Below, one piece after another: positions 34,301 through 41,269 of a stretch of 64,000 bases of DNA. Every line of letters starts with the position of its first letter. Within the stretch, counting starts at the first letter, position 1. Made by a program: the position numbers and the translations under genes. The stretch is from Algoriphagus sp. AK58. GTDB taxonomy: Bacteria > Bacteroidota > Bacteroidia > Cytophagales > Cyclobacteriaceae. Below the pieces are notes generated by a model, which was not told the origin of the DNA, did no database searches, and was given only the letters and a program-made list of their open reading frames with translations. The stretch lies in the NCBI RefSeq assembly GCF_014324365.1, contig NZ_QEIG01000001.1:124001-188000 (forward strand), in the 5' to 3' direction.

Positions 34301-35608
34301 TTGCCTACTGTTTTGCCTCCATCGCAGGTTCCAAAGATAAAAAGTGTGGGAATTGCCTTTTCTCCCTATCAACGATCAGAGGATTACAGTTCTACAGAGG
34401 TAAGAAGAAGACATCTTTGGGTTGAGTTTGAGGAGCCCTTGGAAAATCCGGATGATCTGTATTTCTGCCGAGTGTTGGCCAATGCTCCGGATCAATTGAT
34501 TTCCAACAATGCTTTTGATCAGTTCGTAGCTCCTGAAGAAAGTCCAATCAATCTGGATCCTGAATTGACGCGGATAATAACACCGGGTCAGAGTAACGAT
34601 CTCTCCGGTCTCAATGCCATGCAGCAGATGATTCCTTCTACAGATTCTGACCGCCACTTTATTCTTCCTTTGCCTCCGGGAATGCATGCCGAAAGTCCTG
34701 AACTTTTTGGTTTTTTCACTTATGAATTTCGTGTGGGACATGCTCATTTTGTGGATAGAGAACAGGTGGACAAGGAAATTAATTGGGCCACATTCAATCC
34801 TTTGGTTCAGATTTCCGGATCCAATCCTCAGCCTAAGGGCAATTTATGGTCTACCGCTCAGGGGAGATTTGGAAGACCCATCAGGGTAACGGGGGTTCAG
34901 CATCCTGCCCCTACTTTGCTTTGCTCGCTGAATCGAAATTCAGAAGAAATGTATGTGTCGGCACCTTTTTCCAAGGCGGTTTTCAACGGAAAGAATGTCA
35001 CCTCCAAACCTCCAAGAACCAGCTTGTGGGCAGTGCTTTATGCCCAGGTCTATCAGGCAGATGGATTGGATTTTAGGAATATCCTTCTGGGAGAGCGGGA
35101 AATGAAAATAGGGGTGAAAATCAGGGAAAAAGAAAAAGAGCAGGACCGATTCATGGAATTAGTTCAACAGAGTTATTATCCAAATTCAACTCCAAAGAAG
35201 GTTTCAAAATCAATCCAAATGAACCTTGAAAAAGCATCTGTGGGTAATCTGATCGCCAAGATCAAAGAAACGCATCCGGTGGGCACGGCAAAGTTTTCAT
35301 CTCAGGAGATTGCTCAGAGACTTCAGCTTTTCGGTCTTCCTGAGGATAGCCCATTGAGTGTGTTGGTAGTGGAGGTCTTTGGAAACATCACCAATATTTT
35401 TGACCACATAGATGTAATGGGATTACTTCAAGAAAAATATAACTCTGAGTTCCAAAGCATAAGAGAGAGAGTGGCTAGAGGGAATCCTCCTGAAAAATTT
35501 ACTTCAGGAGAAATTCGGCCACTAAGCAGAGGACTTGGTCACTTCAGGATTTTGCGGACCTCACCTTTGACCAAAGTGCCGTTTGTATGCTGCCCGACTT
35601 GTGAATAG
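31397..35608 (+). CDS. Giant protein of unrecognised family, second gene of the operon
   Basis: 1403 aa from ATG 31397 (28 bases after the previous stop); an upstream in-frame start at 31289 overlaps the previous gene and is rejected. It starts MEPNRLLTLMALPQEF with no signal peptide. The body is beta-rich with several Trp and Pro motifs (DPFSTAQGKS, GGTYEFRVRLSDISGGG, which resembles Ig-like or fibronectin-type strands), a helical Ser/Lys-rich segment near 1230-1290, and the C-terminal end RTSPLTKVPFVCCPTCE with a Cys cluster (CC, PTC). No enzyme motif found. Its coupling with the 1767-aa gene suggests the two proteins work together. Function unknown. Confidence 0.85.
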   Translation: MEPNRLLTLMALPQEFDGVNLKINIVVIPRNANPEDNWSVTLQGSTIQVPGFSNFHPEFSLSIVKGTSEFPIEAPGNPAFTPIAVPVSVDQAIHKAQLIKQVAESFNLPIGDDLDVMPAPTHVSKTIKKYLPVSYRSSFNFTQPRHPNAVTDDSYECAIREQKPVAPLPPKGKLSWGKVFAHILRQPLLAKACGMIYSVSVKVDEKWFEKGGFLYVNIVNDPFSTAQGKSLESDSYAANGPLIKRYAARIPVLKKGEERSVFSAITFPVIYKKPSEPQAEIPKAPWDELFLEARAYDDGFAKVVHANQPISGNMLVEKPDGFAPQSETGIRLGWDDEQILIWYIRQLAENPQESGKRIDAPLCVTGYHIDVREPGKKWESLNAVQLNKNHPMVSRLSDTQTELPYQVYPNKISGPTDEHFWMPMYYASWIGKNLVTEDKDAIAIYKTDQNYSESALDTTQVAPGKQGVKVNSTLEPAPLETDLRYGGTYEFRVRLSDISGGGPRVSFDPSNDSPNPNTKVSFRRFVNPGLLSVEKPPHLLQQKAQIFNAKNEKELEFESSPVLRIERPKLEYPAVIFTKKYPDAVDRLKSMSFPDRNVKPGLPDPDVHKVYVRVEVKSLRMDNALSQNGTDGYITLYQTTRNFSDDYFKGLEIPVNFIDVPVLNLGNEANPFLIDNLKSSDLDQMQELILPTGRQVRITLRAVGDSEIDLEEYWGEIDDDPDKDSRYGKVTQLSFYHPPFEEQLPFLGPFGRIPELQGIYLKPDQVPTTKKNPFSMLIQRVSEINESDVVKRLADALGCESKGMTLLAPKGQRIAFGCSSRIRHSLAPDGSSITFASNAELQNHWIGALSYQLKRDWTWDCLENDSFVIRKTHKFRNDSSNEWRKDLVVGEIELKHTVSFEAIQDDRYGQVNRGFTRLLFLDALEPKNDLLHNGQPRFPDEIWAEYSIEPIFKPNHSKVKAISTPWLALPTVLPPSQVPKIKSVGIAFSPYQRSEDYSSTEVRRRHLWVEFEEPLENPDDLYFCRVLANAPDQLISNNAFDQFVAPEESPINLDPELTRIITPGQSNDLSGLNAMQQMIPSTDSDRHFILPLPPGMHAESPELFGFFTYEFRVGHAHFVDREQVDKEINWATFNPLVQISGSNPQPKGNLWSTAQGRFGRPIRVTGVQHPAPTLLCSLNRNSEEMYVSAPFSKAVFNGKNVTSKPPRTSLWAVLYAQVYQADGLDFRNILLGEREMKIGVKIREKEKEQDRFMELVQQSYYPNSTPKKVSKSIQMNLEKASVGNLIAKIKETHPVGTAKFSSQEIAQRLQLFGLPEDSPLSVLVVEVFGNITNIFDHIDVMGLLQEKYNSEFQSIRERVARGNPPEKFTSGEIRPLSRGLGHFRILRTSPLTKVPFVCCPTCE

Positions 35609-35635
35609 GGAAAATTAAACCCCGGCTCATAGAAA

Positions 35636-35668
35636 TGCCCCCAAGAAGCGTCTCACTTTTTGGGGGCA
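35636..35668. repeat. 33-nt hairpin repeat, copy 2 (also a likely terminator)
   Basis: In reverse orientation this matches the copy at 2280-2312 at 29 of 33 bases. It forms a stem TGCCCCCAA/TTGGGGGCA and lies 27 bases after the giant-protein stop and before the convergent sqr gene, so it may also terminate both. The sharing with the toxin-locus hairpin argues for a dispersed element. Confidence 0.6.
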
Positions 35669-35689
35669 GATCAGGGTTTTGATTGTTGA

Positions 35690-36952
35690 TTAGGCTAGAC
35701 CTTTCAGCATCAGATTCCAATACATGAAGGGCAGGCCATATTTTTTCAGTAACCACATACTATACTGTTCTTTGGTGGTATCCACAAAAGTCGAAATCAT
35801 CGGATCACTGTCTTTGACGTTATCGTATTTGAATTCGCACAGAAGCATTTTTCCATATCCGGTTACGATAGGGCAGGAAGAATATCCTTCATATGATTTT
35901 TGCCCCACATTTCCGGATTTGATCAGGGTCAGAATATTTTCGACTAAAACAGGTGCTTGCTTTCGGATAGCCGCACCGGTTTTCGCTGTGGGCAAGTGGG
36001 CCACGTCGCCGATAGAGAAAATATTTGGATAGCGCTTATGCTGCATGGTATGGATGTCCACATCTACCCATCCTTTGCCGGGGCCTTCCTGGATCGAAAT
36101 TTTTGAGTCTTGAATGAATTTGGGAGCAGCTTGGGGAGGCGCCAAATGCAACATGTCGTAGTGAACTTTGATTTCGAGAGCTCCTACCAGTTCTTCTCCT
36201 AATGGATTCCCTTCCATGATGGTACAACTACTTTCACCCGGTTTGGAGTATCGGAAGGTGATTTCCTGTTTTTCCCCATCTATTTTCACCGGAGCATAGA
36301 ATGGCTTGAAAATGATATTTCTATCGTGAATAATTTTATTCAGTGTTTTCGCAAATTCCGGTACTCCAAAAATCGTCGTTCCGGGAGTGGCGAAAAGTAC
36401 GTTTGTTTTATCTCGGATTCCATTCTTTCTTAAGTAATCCTCTGCCAAGTACATGATTTTTTGTGGAGCTCCGCCACATTTGATTGGGGTAGTGGGCTGT
36501 GTAAATACAGCATTTCCTCCTTTAAAATTCTGAAGTACTTCCCAAGTATGCTCCGGATTGGTGTAGTTGGAGCAGACTACGCCTTTGTCCAAAGCTTCAG
36601 GCAAGCCTGGAAGCAACTCCGGTGCCATCACCAAACCGGGAACGGGCACTAAAAAATCATAGGTAAATGATCCTGAGGAGGCTGTGCTCACCTCATTTTT
36701 ATCTGGATCGATCGCCGTGGCCTTATCTTTTATCCAATCTACGCCTTTGGGAATATAATCCCCCTCGTTTCTTTCGGTTTCCTTGAAATCAAATGCTCCG
36801 GCACCCACCAATGTCCATGCAGGTTGGTAATAATGTTTGTCTGAGGGCTCGATCAGGCCAATTTGAAGAGAGGCATCTTTTCTTTTGAGTTGGGCAGCTA
36901 TGGTAATTCCGGCAGTTCCACCACCGATAATTAGGATCTGATAATGTTTCAT
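35690..36952 (-). CDS. sqr: Sulfide:quinone oxidoreductase
   Basis: 420 aa flavoprotein of the disulfide oxidoreductase family that oxidises sulfide to sulfane sulfur and passes electrons to quinone at the membrane face. N-terminal FAD motif ILIIGGGTAGITIAA (GGGTAG), IEPSDKHYYQPAWTLVG typical of SQR, C159 in PIKCGGAPQKI, C360 in YSSCPIVTGYGKMLLC, and the FAD-contacting SIGDVAHLPTAKTGAAIRKQAP. The two conserved cysteines form the redox centre; C127 is a third. It reads as type II/III SQR, like the mitochondrial form. An operator of the proposed Crp/Fnr regulon lies in its upstream region. Confidence 0.93.
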   Translation of the reverse strand: MKHYQILIIGGGTAGITIAAQLKRKDASLQIGLIEPSDKHYYQPAWTLVGAGAFDFKETERNEGDYIPKGVDWIKDKATAIDPDKNEVSTASSGSFTYDFLVPVPGLVMAPELLPGLPEALDKGVVCSNYTNPEHTWEVLQNFKGGNAVFTQPTTPIKCGGAPQKIMYLAEDYLRKNGIRDKTNVLFATPGTTIFGVPEFAKTLNKIIHDRNIIFKPFYAPVKIDGEKQEITFRYSKPGESSCTIMEGNPLGEELVGALEIKVHYDMLHLAPPQAAPKFIQDSKISIQEGPGKGWVDVDIHTMQHKRYPNIFSIGDVAHLPTAKTGAAIRKQAPVLVENILTLIKSGNVGQKSYEGYSSCPIVTGYGKMLLCEFKYDNVKDSDPMISTFVDTTKEQYSMWLLKKYGLPFMYWNLMLKGLA

Positions 36953-36978
36953 CTTACAAAGGGTTCTTTAAATTGTGA

Positions 36979-37022
36979 ACAATCTAGTGAGGTTGAGCTA
37001 GAATAAAAGTGATATTAGTCAC
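36979..37022 (-). promoter_or_regulatory. Operator and -7 box for sqr
   Basis: Operator GTGATATTAGTCAC (37009-37022), arms GTGAT/GTCAC with one mismatch. On the minus strand a TAGATTGT sequence at 36979-36986 is a weak -7 box, 33 bases from the operator centre. Expected class II position for a Crp/Fnr activator. Confidence 0.55.
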
Positions 37023-37076
37023 CTTAGGATGTAGGATGCAATAAGGATAAAAATTCATTCTAAATGTGGAGTGGTT

Positions 37077-37121
37077 GTGATTTTAATCACTAAATTAATT
37101 TTTGGAACGAGCCCATTTTTG
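37077..37121 (+). promoter_or_regulatory. Operator and -7 box for the Crp/Fnr gene
   Basis: GTGATTTTAATCAC (37077-37090) has perfect arms GTGAT/ATCAC. The -7-like CATTTTTG (37114-37121) is centred exactly 34 bases downstream of its centre. It supports autoregulation. Confidence 0.65.
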
Positions 37122-37139
37122 CAAGGAATTATAAAAACC

Positions 37140-37796
37140 ATGACTTTAGAAAAACTCAAGCAAGCACTACCCAATCTTACTGATCCGAAACTTTTACAAG
37201 CCATTCTTGAAAAAGGTCAGGTGATGACTTTGGATCCCGGAAAGGTTTTGATGGAACCTGGTATGTTTATTAAGGCGGTTCCTTTGGTTATCGATGGCTC
37301 GATCAAAATCATGAGAATGGACGAGGAAGGAAAAGAATTGTTTCTTTACTACCTGGAGCCGGGTGAGACCTGTGCCCTATCTTTGACTTGTTGTTCTGCG
37401 GCCAAACCCAGTGAAATCAAAGCCGTGGTGGAAGAAAAAGCTACCCTTGTATTTGTGCCGATTCAATTTCATGAACAATGGACAGATGAGTTCAAACAAT
37501 GGAAAGACTTTGTCTCCAGCACCTATCAGCAACGATTTCATGAAATGCTTATAGCCTTGGATGCGGTGGCTTTCAAAAGGATGGATGAACGCTTGATGCG
37601 GTACATTGTGACTAAGATGAAGCAACTAAAAGCCAATGAACTCTACATCACCCATCAGGAAATAGCCAATGAATTGGGAACATCCCGGGAGGTAATCTCC
37701 AGATTGTTAAAACAGCTGGAAAAAAAGAAATGGATCGAACTTGGGCGAAACGTGATTTACATTCGCGATGATTTCGAAGAATTGATCAGTAAATAA
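37140..37796 (+). CDS. Crp/Fnr-family transcriptional regulator of the sulfur cluster
   Basis: 218 aa from ATG 37140 (a longer frame from 37071 would start inside the operator and is rejected). Residues 1-125 form a cNMP-binding-like jelly roll, but the segment normally holding the phosphate-binding cassette reads GETCALSLTCCSAA with C78, C84 and C85. The C-terminal winged helix has ITHQEIANELGTSREVISRLLKQLEKK, the CRP/FNR recognition HTH. This cysteine pattern suggests thiol- or persulfide-based sensing, which is an inference. Neighbours are sqr, TauE/SafE and a rhodanese. It ends directly against the convergent USP stop. Confidence 0.9.
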   Translation: MTLEKLKQALPNLTDPKLLQAILEKGQVMTLDPGKVLMEPGMFIKAVPLVIDGSIKIMRMDEEGKELFLYYLEPGETCALSLTCCSAAKPSEIKAVVEEKATLVFVPIQFHEQWTDEFKQWKDFVSSTYQQRFHEMLIALDAVAFKRMDERLMRYIVTKMKQLKANELYITHQEIANELGTSREVISRLLKQLEKKKWIELGRNVIYIRDDFEELISK

Positions 37797-38600
37797 TCAA
37801 ACCAGAATCAGCAAGGGAATATGTGTGTGATAAGCCATTCGGATAGAGTGGCTTTTTTTGAGGATTTGATCCCAAAGGTTTCTGTGCTCATGACACATCA
37901 CCAAGATCATGTCATCATGTTCCTCCATATGCATTTCGATGCCTTCTAAGGCGGTCTCTGCATAAAACGTGTGGATTTTGGCGCGAAAGCCCGGATATTT
38001 TTTAGCCAAATACCCCTCAATGCCCAAAACGGTAAGTTCTTCCTTAAACCCTTGGCTGGTTTGAACATGCAAGATTTCAAACCCCAGCCCCCACTTTTTT
38101 GACATATCCACCATCCAGTCGAGAAATTCTTCTTCATGATTGGCAAACTCCAGTGCGAGGGTTACTTTTCTTATTTCAGTAACCTTAGCTTCCGAAGGAA
38201 CCACCAAAACAGGGCAATTGGCTTCACGGATTAGATTGACGGTATGGGTTCCCATCAGGGATTTTTTGATGCCGCTTGCCCCCTGTGTGCTCATTACTAT
38301 CAAGGTAGCTTCCATTTCATCTGCAATTCGGGCAATACTAACCGAAGGGGTGCCTTCAACTACTTGGTAATCCATCGTAATCCCGCTGGCCTTGTATTTC
38401 TCCAAGGTTTTATTCATCAAATTTTCAGCATTGGCAAACATGGAATCTAATGCCAATGCTGACTGAGAAGCAAAATCGTAGATCATTTCCACCACATGGA
38501 CAAGGGTGATTTTTCCATGTTTTTTGTCGGCCAAGGCTAAAGCAAATTCCAAGGCTTTAATGGAGTTTTCTGAAAAATCTAAAGGAACAATGATTTTCAT
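37797..38600 (-). CDS. Universal stress protein, tandem domain
   Basis: 267 aa. The first domain (about 1-140) is a complete UspA-type: IIVPLDFSENSIKALEFAL, then VMSTQGASGIKKSLMGTHTVNLIREANCPVLVVP with the G-2x-G-9x-G-(S/T) nucleotide-binding region. The second half is degraded: HEEEFLDWMVDMSKKWG and MILVMCHEHRNLWDQI lack the glycine motif. Cytosolic. It converges with the Crp/Fnr gene, the two stops abutting. Whether it is in the sulfur regulon is not shown; no matching operator was seen upstream. Confidence 0.88.
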   Translation of the reverse strand: MKIIVPLDFSENSIKALEFALALADKKHGKITLVHVVEMIYDFASQSALALDSMFANAENLMNKTLEKYKASGITMDYQVVEGTPSVSIARIADEMEATLIVMSTQGASGIKKSLMGTHTVNLIREANCPVLVVPSEAKVTEIRKVTLALEFANHEEEFLDWMVDMSKKWGLGFEILHVQTSQGFKEELTVLGIEGYLAKKYPGFRAKIHTFYAETALEGIEMHMEEHDDMILVMCHEHRNLWDQILKKSHSIRMAYHTHIPLLILV

Positions 38601-38718
38601 AGAGATGGATTTTTACTGGAAATTAATCCAATTCAGATAAAAATGCAGGTTAATCTTTTTGATTTAACTTAAAATTAAACTTGGAGTATATACTTATTGG
38701 CGGATCTAAGGGTATCAT

Positions 38719-38763
38719 GTAACATTTGTCACCGCTTCCCCCTGTTTGGTGGGGTTAATTTTG
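38719..38763 (+). promoter_or_regulatory. Operator and -7 box for the TauE/SafE operon
   Basis: GTAACATTTGTCAC (38719-38732) with a perfect -7 box TAATTTTG (38756-38763). The centres are 34 bases apart, so the operator would sit near -41. Confidence 0.7.
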
Positions 38764-38790
38764 TGGCATAAAAAATAAAACGAAAAGAAA

Positions 38791-39597
38791 ATGGACATAG
38801 TAATCCTAATAGGTTTTGCCGCAGCAATTTTGATTGGAGTGAGCTTGGGACTAATCGGCGGGGGGGGCTCTATCCTCACAGTGCCTGTGCTTGTCTACAT
38901 CTTGGGTGTGGATCCTGTTTTGGCTACAGCATATTCCCTATTTGTTGTAGGCAGTACTTCTTTAGTGGGCGCGGGTACTTATATGAAGAAGGGCCTGGTG
39001 AATTATAAGACTGCAATTGTCTTTGCCATTCCTTCCTTTATCGCCGTTTTCCTGACAAGAAAATATCTGGTTCCTGCACTTCCTGATCCCCTTTTCTCTG
39101 TGGGCGAAGCTATCGTAACCAAGAATATTGGGATCATGGTATTCTTTGCTATTATTATGTTGGCAGCTTCCTTTTCGATGATCCGAAATAAAAAATGTGT
39201 GGATTGTGATGAGAATGAGCCTGTGAAATTCAATTTTCCCATGATCGCTTTAGAGGGGTCTGTGGTCGGAGTCATTACTGGGATTGTGGGAGCGGGAGGA
39301 GGATTTTTGATCATTCCGGCCTTGGTGATTTTAGCCCGTCTGCCGATGAAAATGGCCGTAGGTACCTCTCTTTTGATCATTGCTGCTAAATCCTTGATCG
39401 GATTTTTGGGTGATGTGGCTACTCAGACCATTGACTGGCAAATGCTGTTGATCTTTACAGGACTTTCTATTGTAGGTATTTTCATTGGAAGTGCACTGTC
39501 CAAAAAGATCAATGAAAAAGCTCTGAAAACAGGCTTCGGTTGGTTTGTGTTAGTTATGGGTATTTACATCATCGTAAAAGAATTAATGTCAATATAA
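38791..39597 (+). CDS. TauE/SafE-family sulfite exporter
   Basis: 268 aa with about eight transmembrane segments. The family pattern of glycine-rich repeats is present: GVSLGLIGGGGSILTVPVLVYILG in the first half and GVITGIVGAGGGFLIIPALVILA in the second. TauE/SafE proteins export sulfite or organosulfonates or related anions from the cytoplasm. In this context it should export oxidised sulfur produced by SQR and rhodanese. The next gene follows after a 3-base gap, so they form an operon under the upstream operator. The anion is inferred from neighbours. Confidence 0.9.
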   Translation: MDIVILIGFAAAILIGVSLGLIGGGGSILTVPVLVYILGVDPVLATAYSLFVVGSTSLVGAGTYMKKGLVNYKTAIVFAIPSFIAVFLTRKYLVPALPDPLFSVGEAIVTKNIGIMVFFAIIMLAASFSMIRNKKCVDCDENEPVKFNFPMIALEGSVVGVITGIVGAGGGFLIIPALVILARLPMKMAVGTSLLIIAAKSLIGFLGDVATQTIDWQMLLIFTGLSIVGIFIGSALSKKINEKALKTGFGWFVLVMGIYIIVKELMSI

Positions 39598-39600
39598 ATT

Positions 39601-40476
39601 ATGATTCAGGAGTATTTCAACATTTTTATCAACGGGTACTACGGGTACTGGAATTACCTCACTACGGAAATTCTCTATCCCTCTTGGCACAATTACTTCT
39701 GGTGGTTGGTTGGGATTTCCGTTGCCGTTTGGATGTTGGAGTTGATTTTCCCCTGGAGAAAAAACCAGCCAGCGATCCGTGAGGATTTCTGGCTGGATGG
39801 CTTTTACATGTTCTTCAACTTTTTCCTTTTTTCTCTGATTGTTTACAACTCGGTTTCAAACGTCGCAGTGGAGGCTTTTAATGACTTTCTGGGATGGTTT
39901 GGAATAGAAAACTTGGTGGCGATTCAAGTGGCAAATTGGCCAGTTTGGGCGCAATTTCTTTTGATGTTTTTAGTGGCGGATTTCATCCAATGGAATGTGC
40001 ACCGCTGGCTTCACCGCAGCCCTTGGTTATGGGAGTTTCATAAAGTCCACCATTCTGTAGAGCAAATGGGTTTTGCGGCACACCTCAGATACCATTGGAT
40101 GGAAACGGTGGTCTATAAATCAGTGCAATACATTCCCTTGGCCATGATTGGATTTGGTTTGGATGATTTCTTCATCCTTCACATAGTCACCATAATCATT
40201 GGACATCTGAACCACGCCAATGTCAAGATCACCTATGGGCCTCTCAAATACGTCCTGAATAACCCAGTGATGCACCTTTGGCACCATGCCAAACACCTTC
40301 CGGAAGGAAGTCATGGAGTCAATTATGGAATATCTCTCAGTCTTTGGGATTACCTTTTTGGTACCGCTTACATCCCTAATGAAAACGAAAATGAGCCTTT
40401 GGGCTTTGATCATGTAGAAGAGTTTCCTAAAACCTTCTGGCAACAAATCACCTATCCATGGAACAAAAAGAATTAA
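39601..40476 (+). CDS. Sterol desaturase/fatty-acid hydroxylase family membrane protein
   Basis: 291 aa with about five transmembrane helices. The diiron histidine motifs are in order: HRWLH (around 138), HKVHHS (about 151-156), HANVK region and HLWHHAKH (near 224-231), as in the FA_hydroxylase superfamily. Such enzymes oxidise lipid C-H bonds with O2. In the TauE/SafE operon its substrate is unknown; in Bacteroidota such proteins often sit near sulfur-oxidation genes. It shares 19 bases with the following small membrane gene. Confidence 0.86.
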   Translation: MIQEYFNIFINGYYGYWNYLTTEILYPSWHNYFWWLVGISVAVWMLELIFPWRKNQPAIREDFWLDGFYMFFNFFLFSLIVYNSVSNVAVEAFNDFLGWFGIENLVAIQVANWPVWAQFLLMFLVADFIQWNVHRWLHRSPWLWEFHKVHHSVEQMGFAAHLRYHWMETVVYKSVQYIPLAMIGFGLDDFFILHIVTIIIGHLNHANVKITYGPLKYVLNNPVMHLWHHAKHLPEGSHGVNYGISLSLWDYLFGTAYIPNENENEPLGFDHVEEFPKTFWQQITYPWNKKN

Positions 40477-40715
40477 ACCGCCGAATGCCTTACAATAGCT
40501 GGAGCTTTGTCATCGTGTTGACTATTGCACTGGGATTGGCGCCTATCTTGGGCGAACCACACATCTGGGGTAAAATCCGATGGATCGCCGGTGGAGCTGT
40601 GGGAATGAAACTGATCGATTGGGGAGACTTTTTCATGCATGGAGCGCCTTGGGTACTCCTCATCCGACTTGGAATTATCGAACTCAAAAGCAGAATGAAG
40701 TCTGCAAAAGCCTGA
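40458..40715 (+). CDS. Small membrane protein in the sulfur operon
   Basis: 85 aa with two predicted transmembrane helices (SFVIVLTIALGLAPIL and a second from AGGAVGMKLIDWGDFFMHGAP to the ILLIRLGI region). It overlaps the desaturase gene by 19 bases and starts ATG at 40458, so co-translation is likely. I recognise no family. Function may be as a subunit or accessory of the desaturase-like enzyme or the exporter; this is inference. Base use does not differ from the neighbours. Confidence 0.75.
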   Translation: MEQKELNRRMPYNSWSFVIVLTIALGLAPILGEPHIWGKIRWIAGGAVGMKLIDWGDFFMHGAPWVLLIRLGIIELKSRMKSAKA

Positions 40716-40725
40716 TTAGACTCAC

Positions 40726-40770
40726 GTGACTTTTGGCACTGATTCTAGGGTGTGGTTGCTTGTAATTTTG
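40726..40770 (+). promoter_or_regulatory. Operator and -7 box for the rhodanese gene
   Basis: GTGACTTTTGGCAC (40726-40739) is followed by TAATTTTG (40763-40770) with centres again 34 bases apart. Spacing matches the other two plus-strand sites. Confidence 0.65.
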
Positions 40771-40793
40771 TTCCATTAAAAAAAACAACAACC

Positions 40794-41129
40794 ATGTTCA
40801 ACTTCTTTAGCACAACAACCAAAAAGTACGAAGACATTCCTGCAGGACCATTTCATGATTTGTCACTCCAGCCAAACACCGTAATTCTTGATGTAAGAAC
40901 GGCAGGAGAATTTGCGGGAGGTAAAATCCGAGGAGCAAGAAACATCGACATCATGTCTCCCAATTTTGTCAATCAGGTGAAAAACCTTCCTAAAGACAAA
41001 ACTTACCTGGTCTATTGCCGCAGCGGAAACAGAAGCGGTCAAGCCTGTGAGATCATGGCGGACCTAGGATTTGAAAATTTAAAAAACCTCGCAGGAGGCA
41101 TTATGAGATGGCCTTTTGAGACCGTCTAA
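40794..41129 (+). CDS. Single-domain rhodanese-like protein
   Basis: 111 aa from ATG 40794 (an earlier ATG-like start at 40752 is inside the promoter). One rhodanese domain: LDVRTAGEFAGGKIRGARNIDI in the first half, active-site loop YCRSGNRSGQA with the catalytic Cys, and LGFENLKNLAGGIMRW at the end. It would transfer sulfane sulfur, here likely the product of SQR, to a thiol acceptor. It has its own operator and a terminator at 41166. Cytosolic, no signal. Confidence 0.93.
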   Translation: MFNFFSTTTKKYEDIPAGPFHDLSLQPNTVILDVRTAGEFAGGKIRGARNIDIMSPNFVNQVKNLPKDKTYLVYCRSGNRSGQACEIMADLGFENLKNLAGGIMRWPFETV

Positions 41130-41165
41130 TTGAAAATAGAATTTGGATTAAAGGTTTGGGTTATC

Positions 41166-41206
41166 AGAAAAGCCGGATTCAGTTGAGTCCGGCTTTTCTT
41201 TTTTTC
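41166..41206 (+). terminator. Terminator of the rhodanese gene
   Basis: AGAAAAGCCGGA (41166-41177) and TCCGGCTTTTCT (41188-41199), exact reverse complements, then a T run. Confidence 0.85.
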
Positions 41207-41269
41207 ATTTTTCAAAATCCAGTTGGAGAACTCGCTTCGTACTTCTGTCCAAATCAATTTTAATCTACC

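Noticed and set aside
38641..38680. GTTAATC...GATTTAAC palindrome upstream of the tandem USP gene as a fifth operator
   Set aside because: The arms do not fit the GTRAY-N4-RKCAC consensus and no -7 box lies at the required distance.
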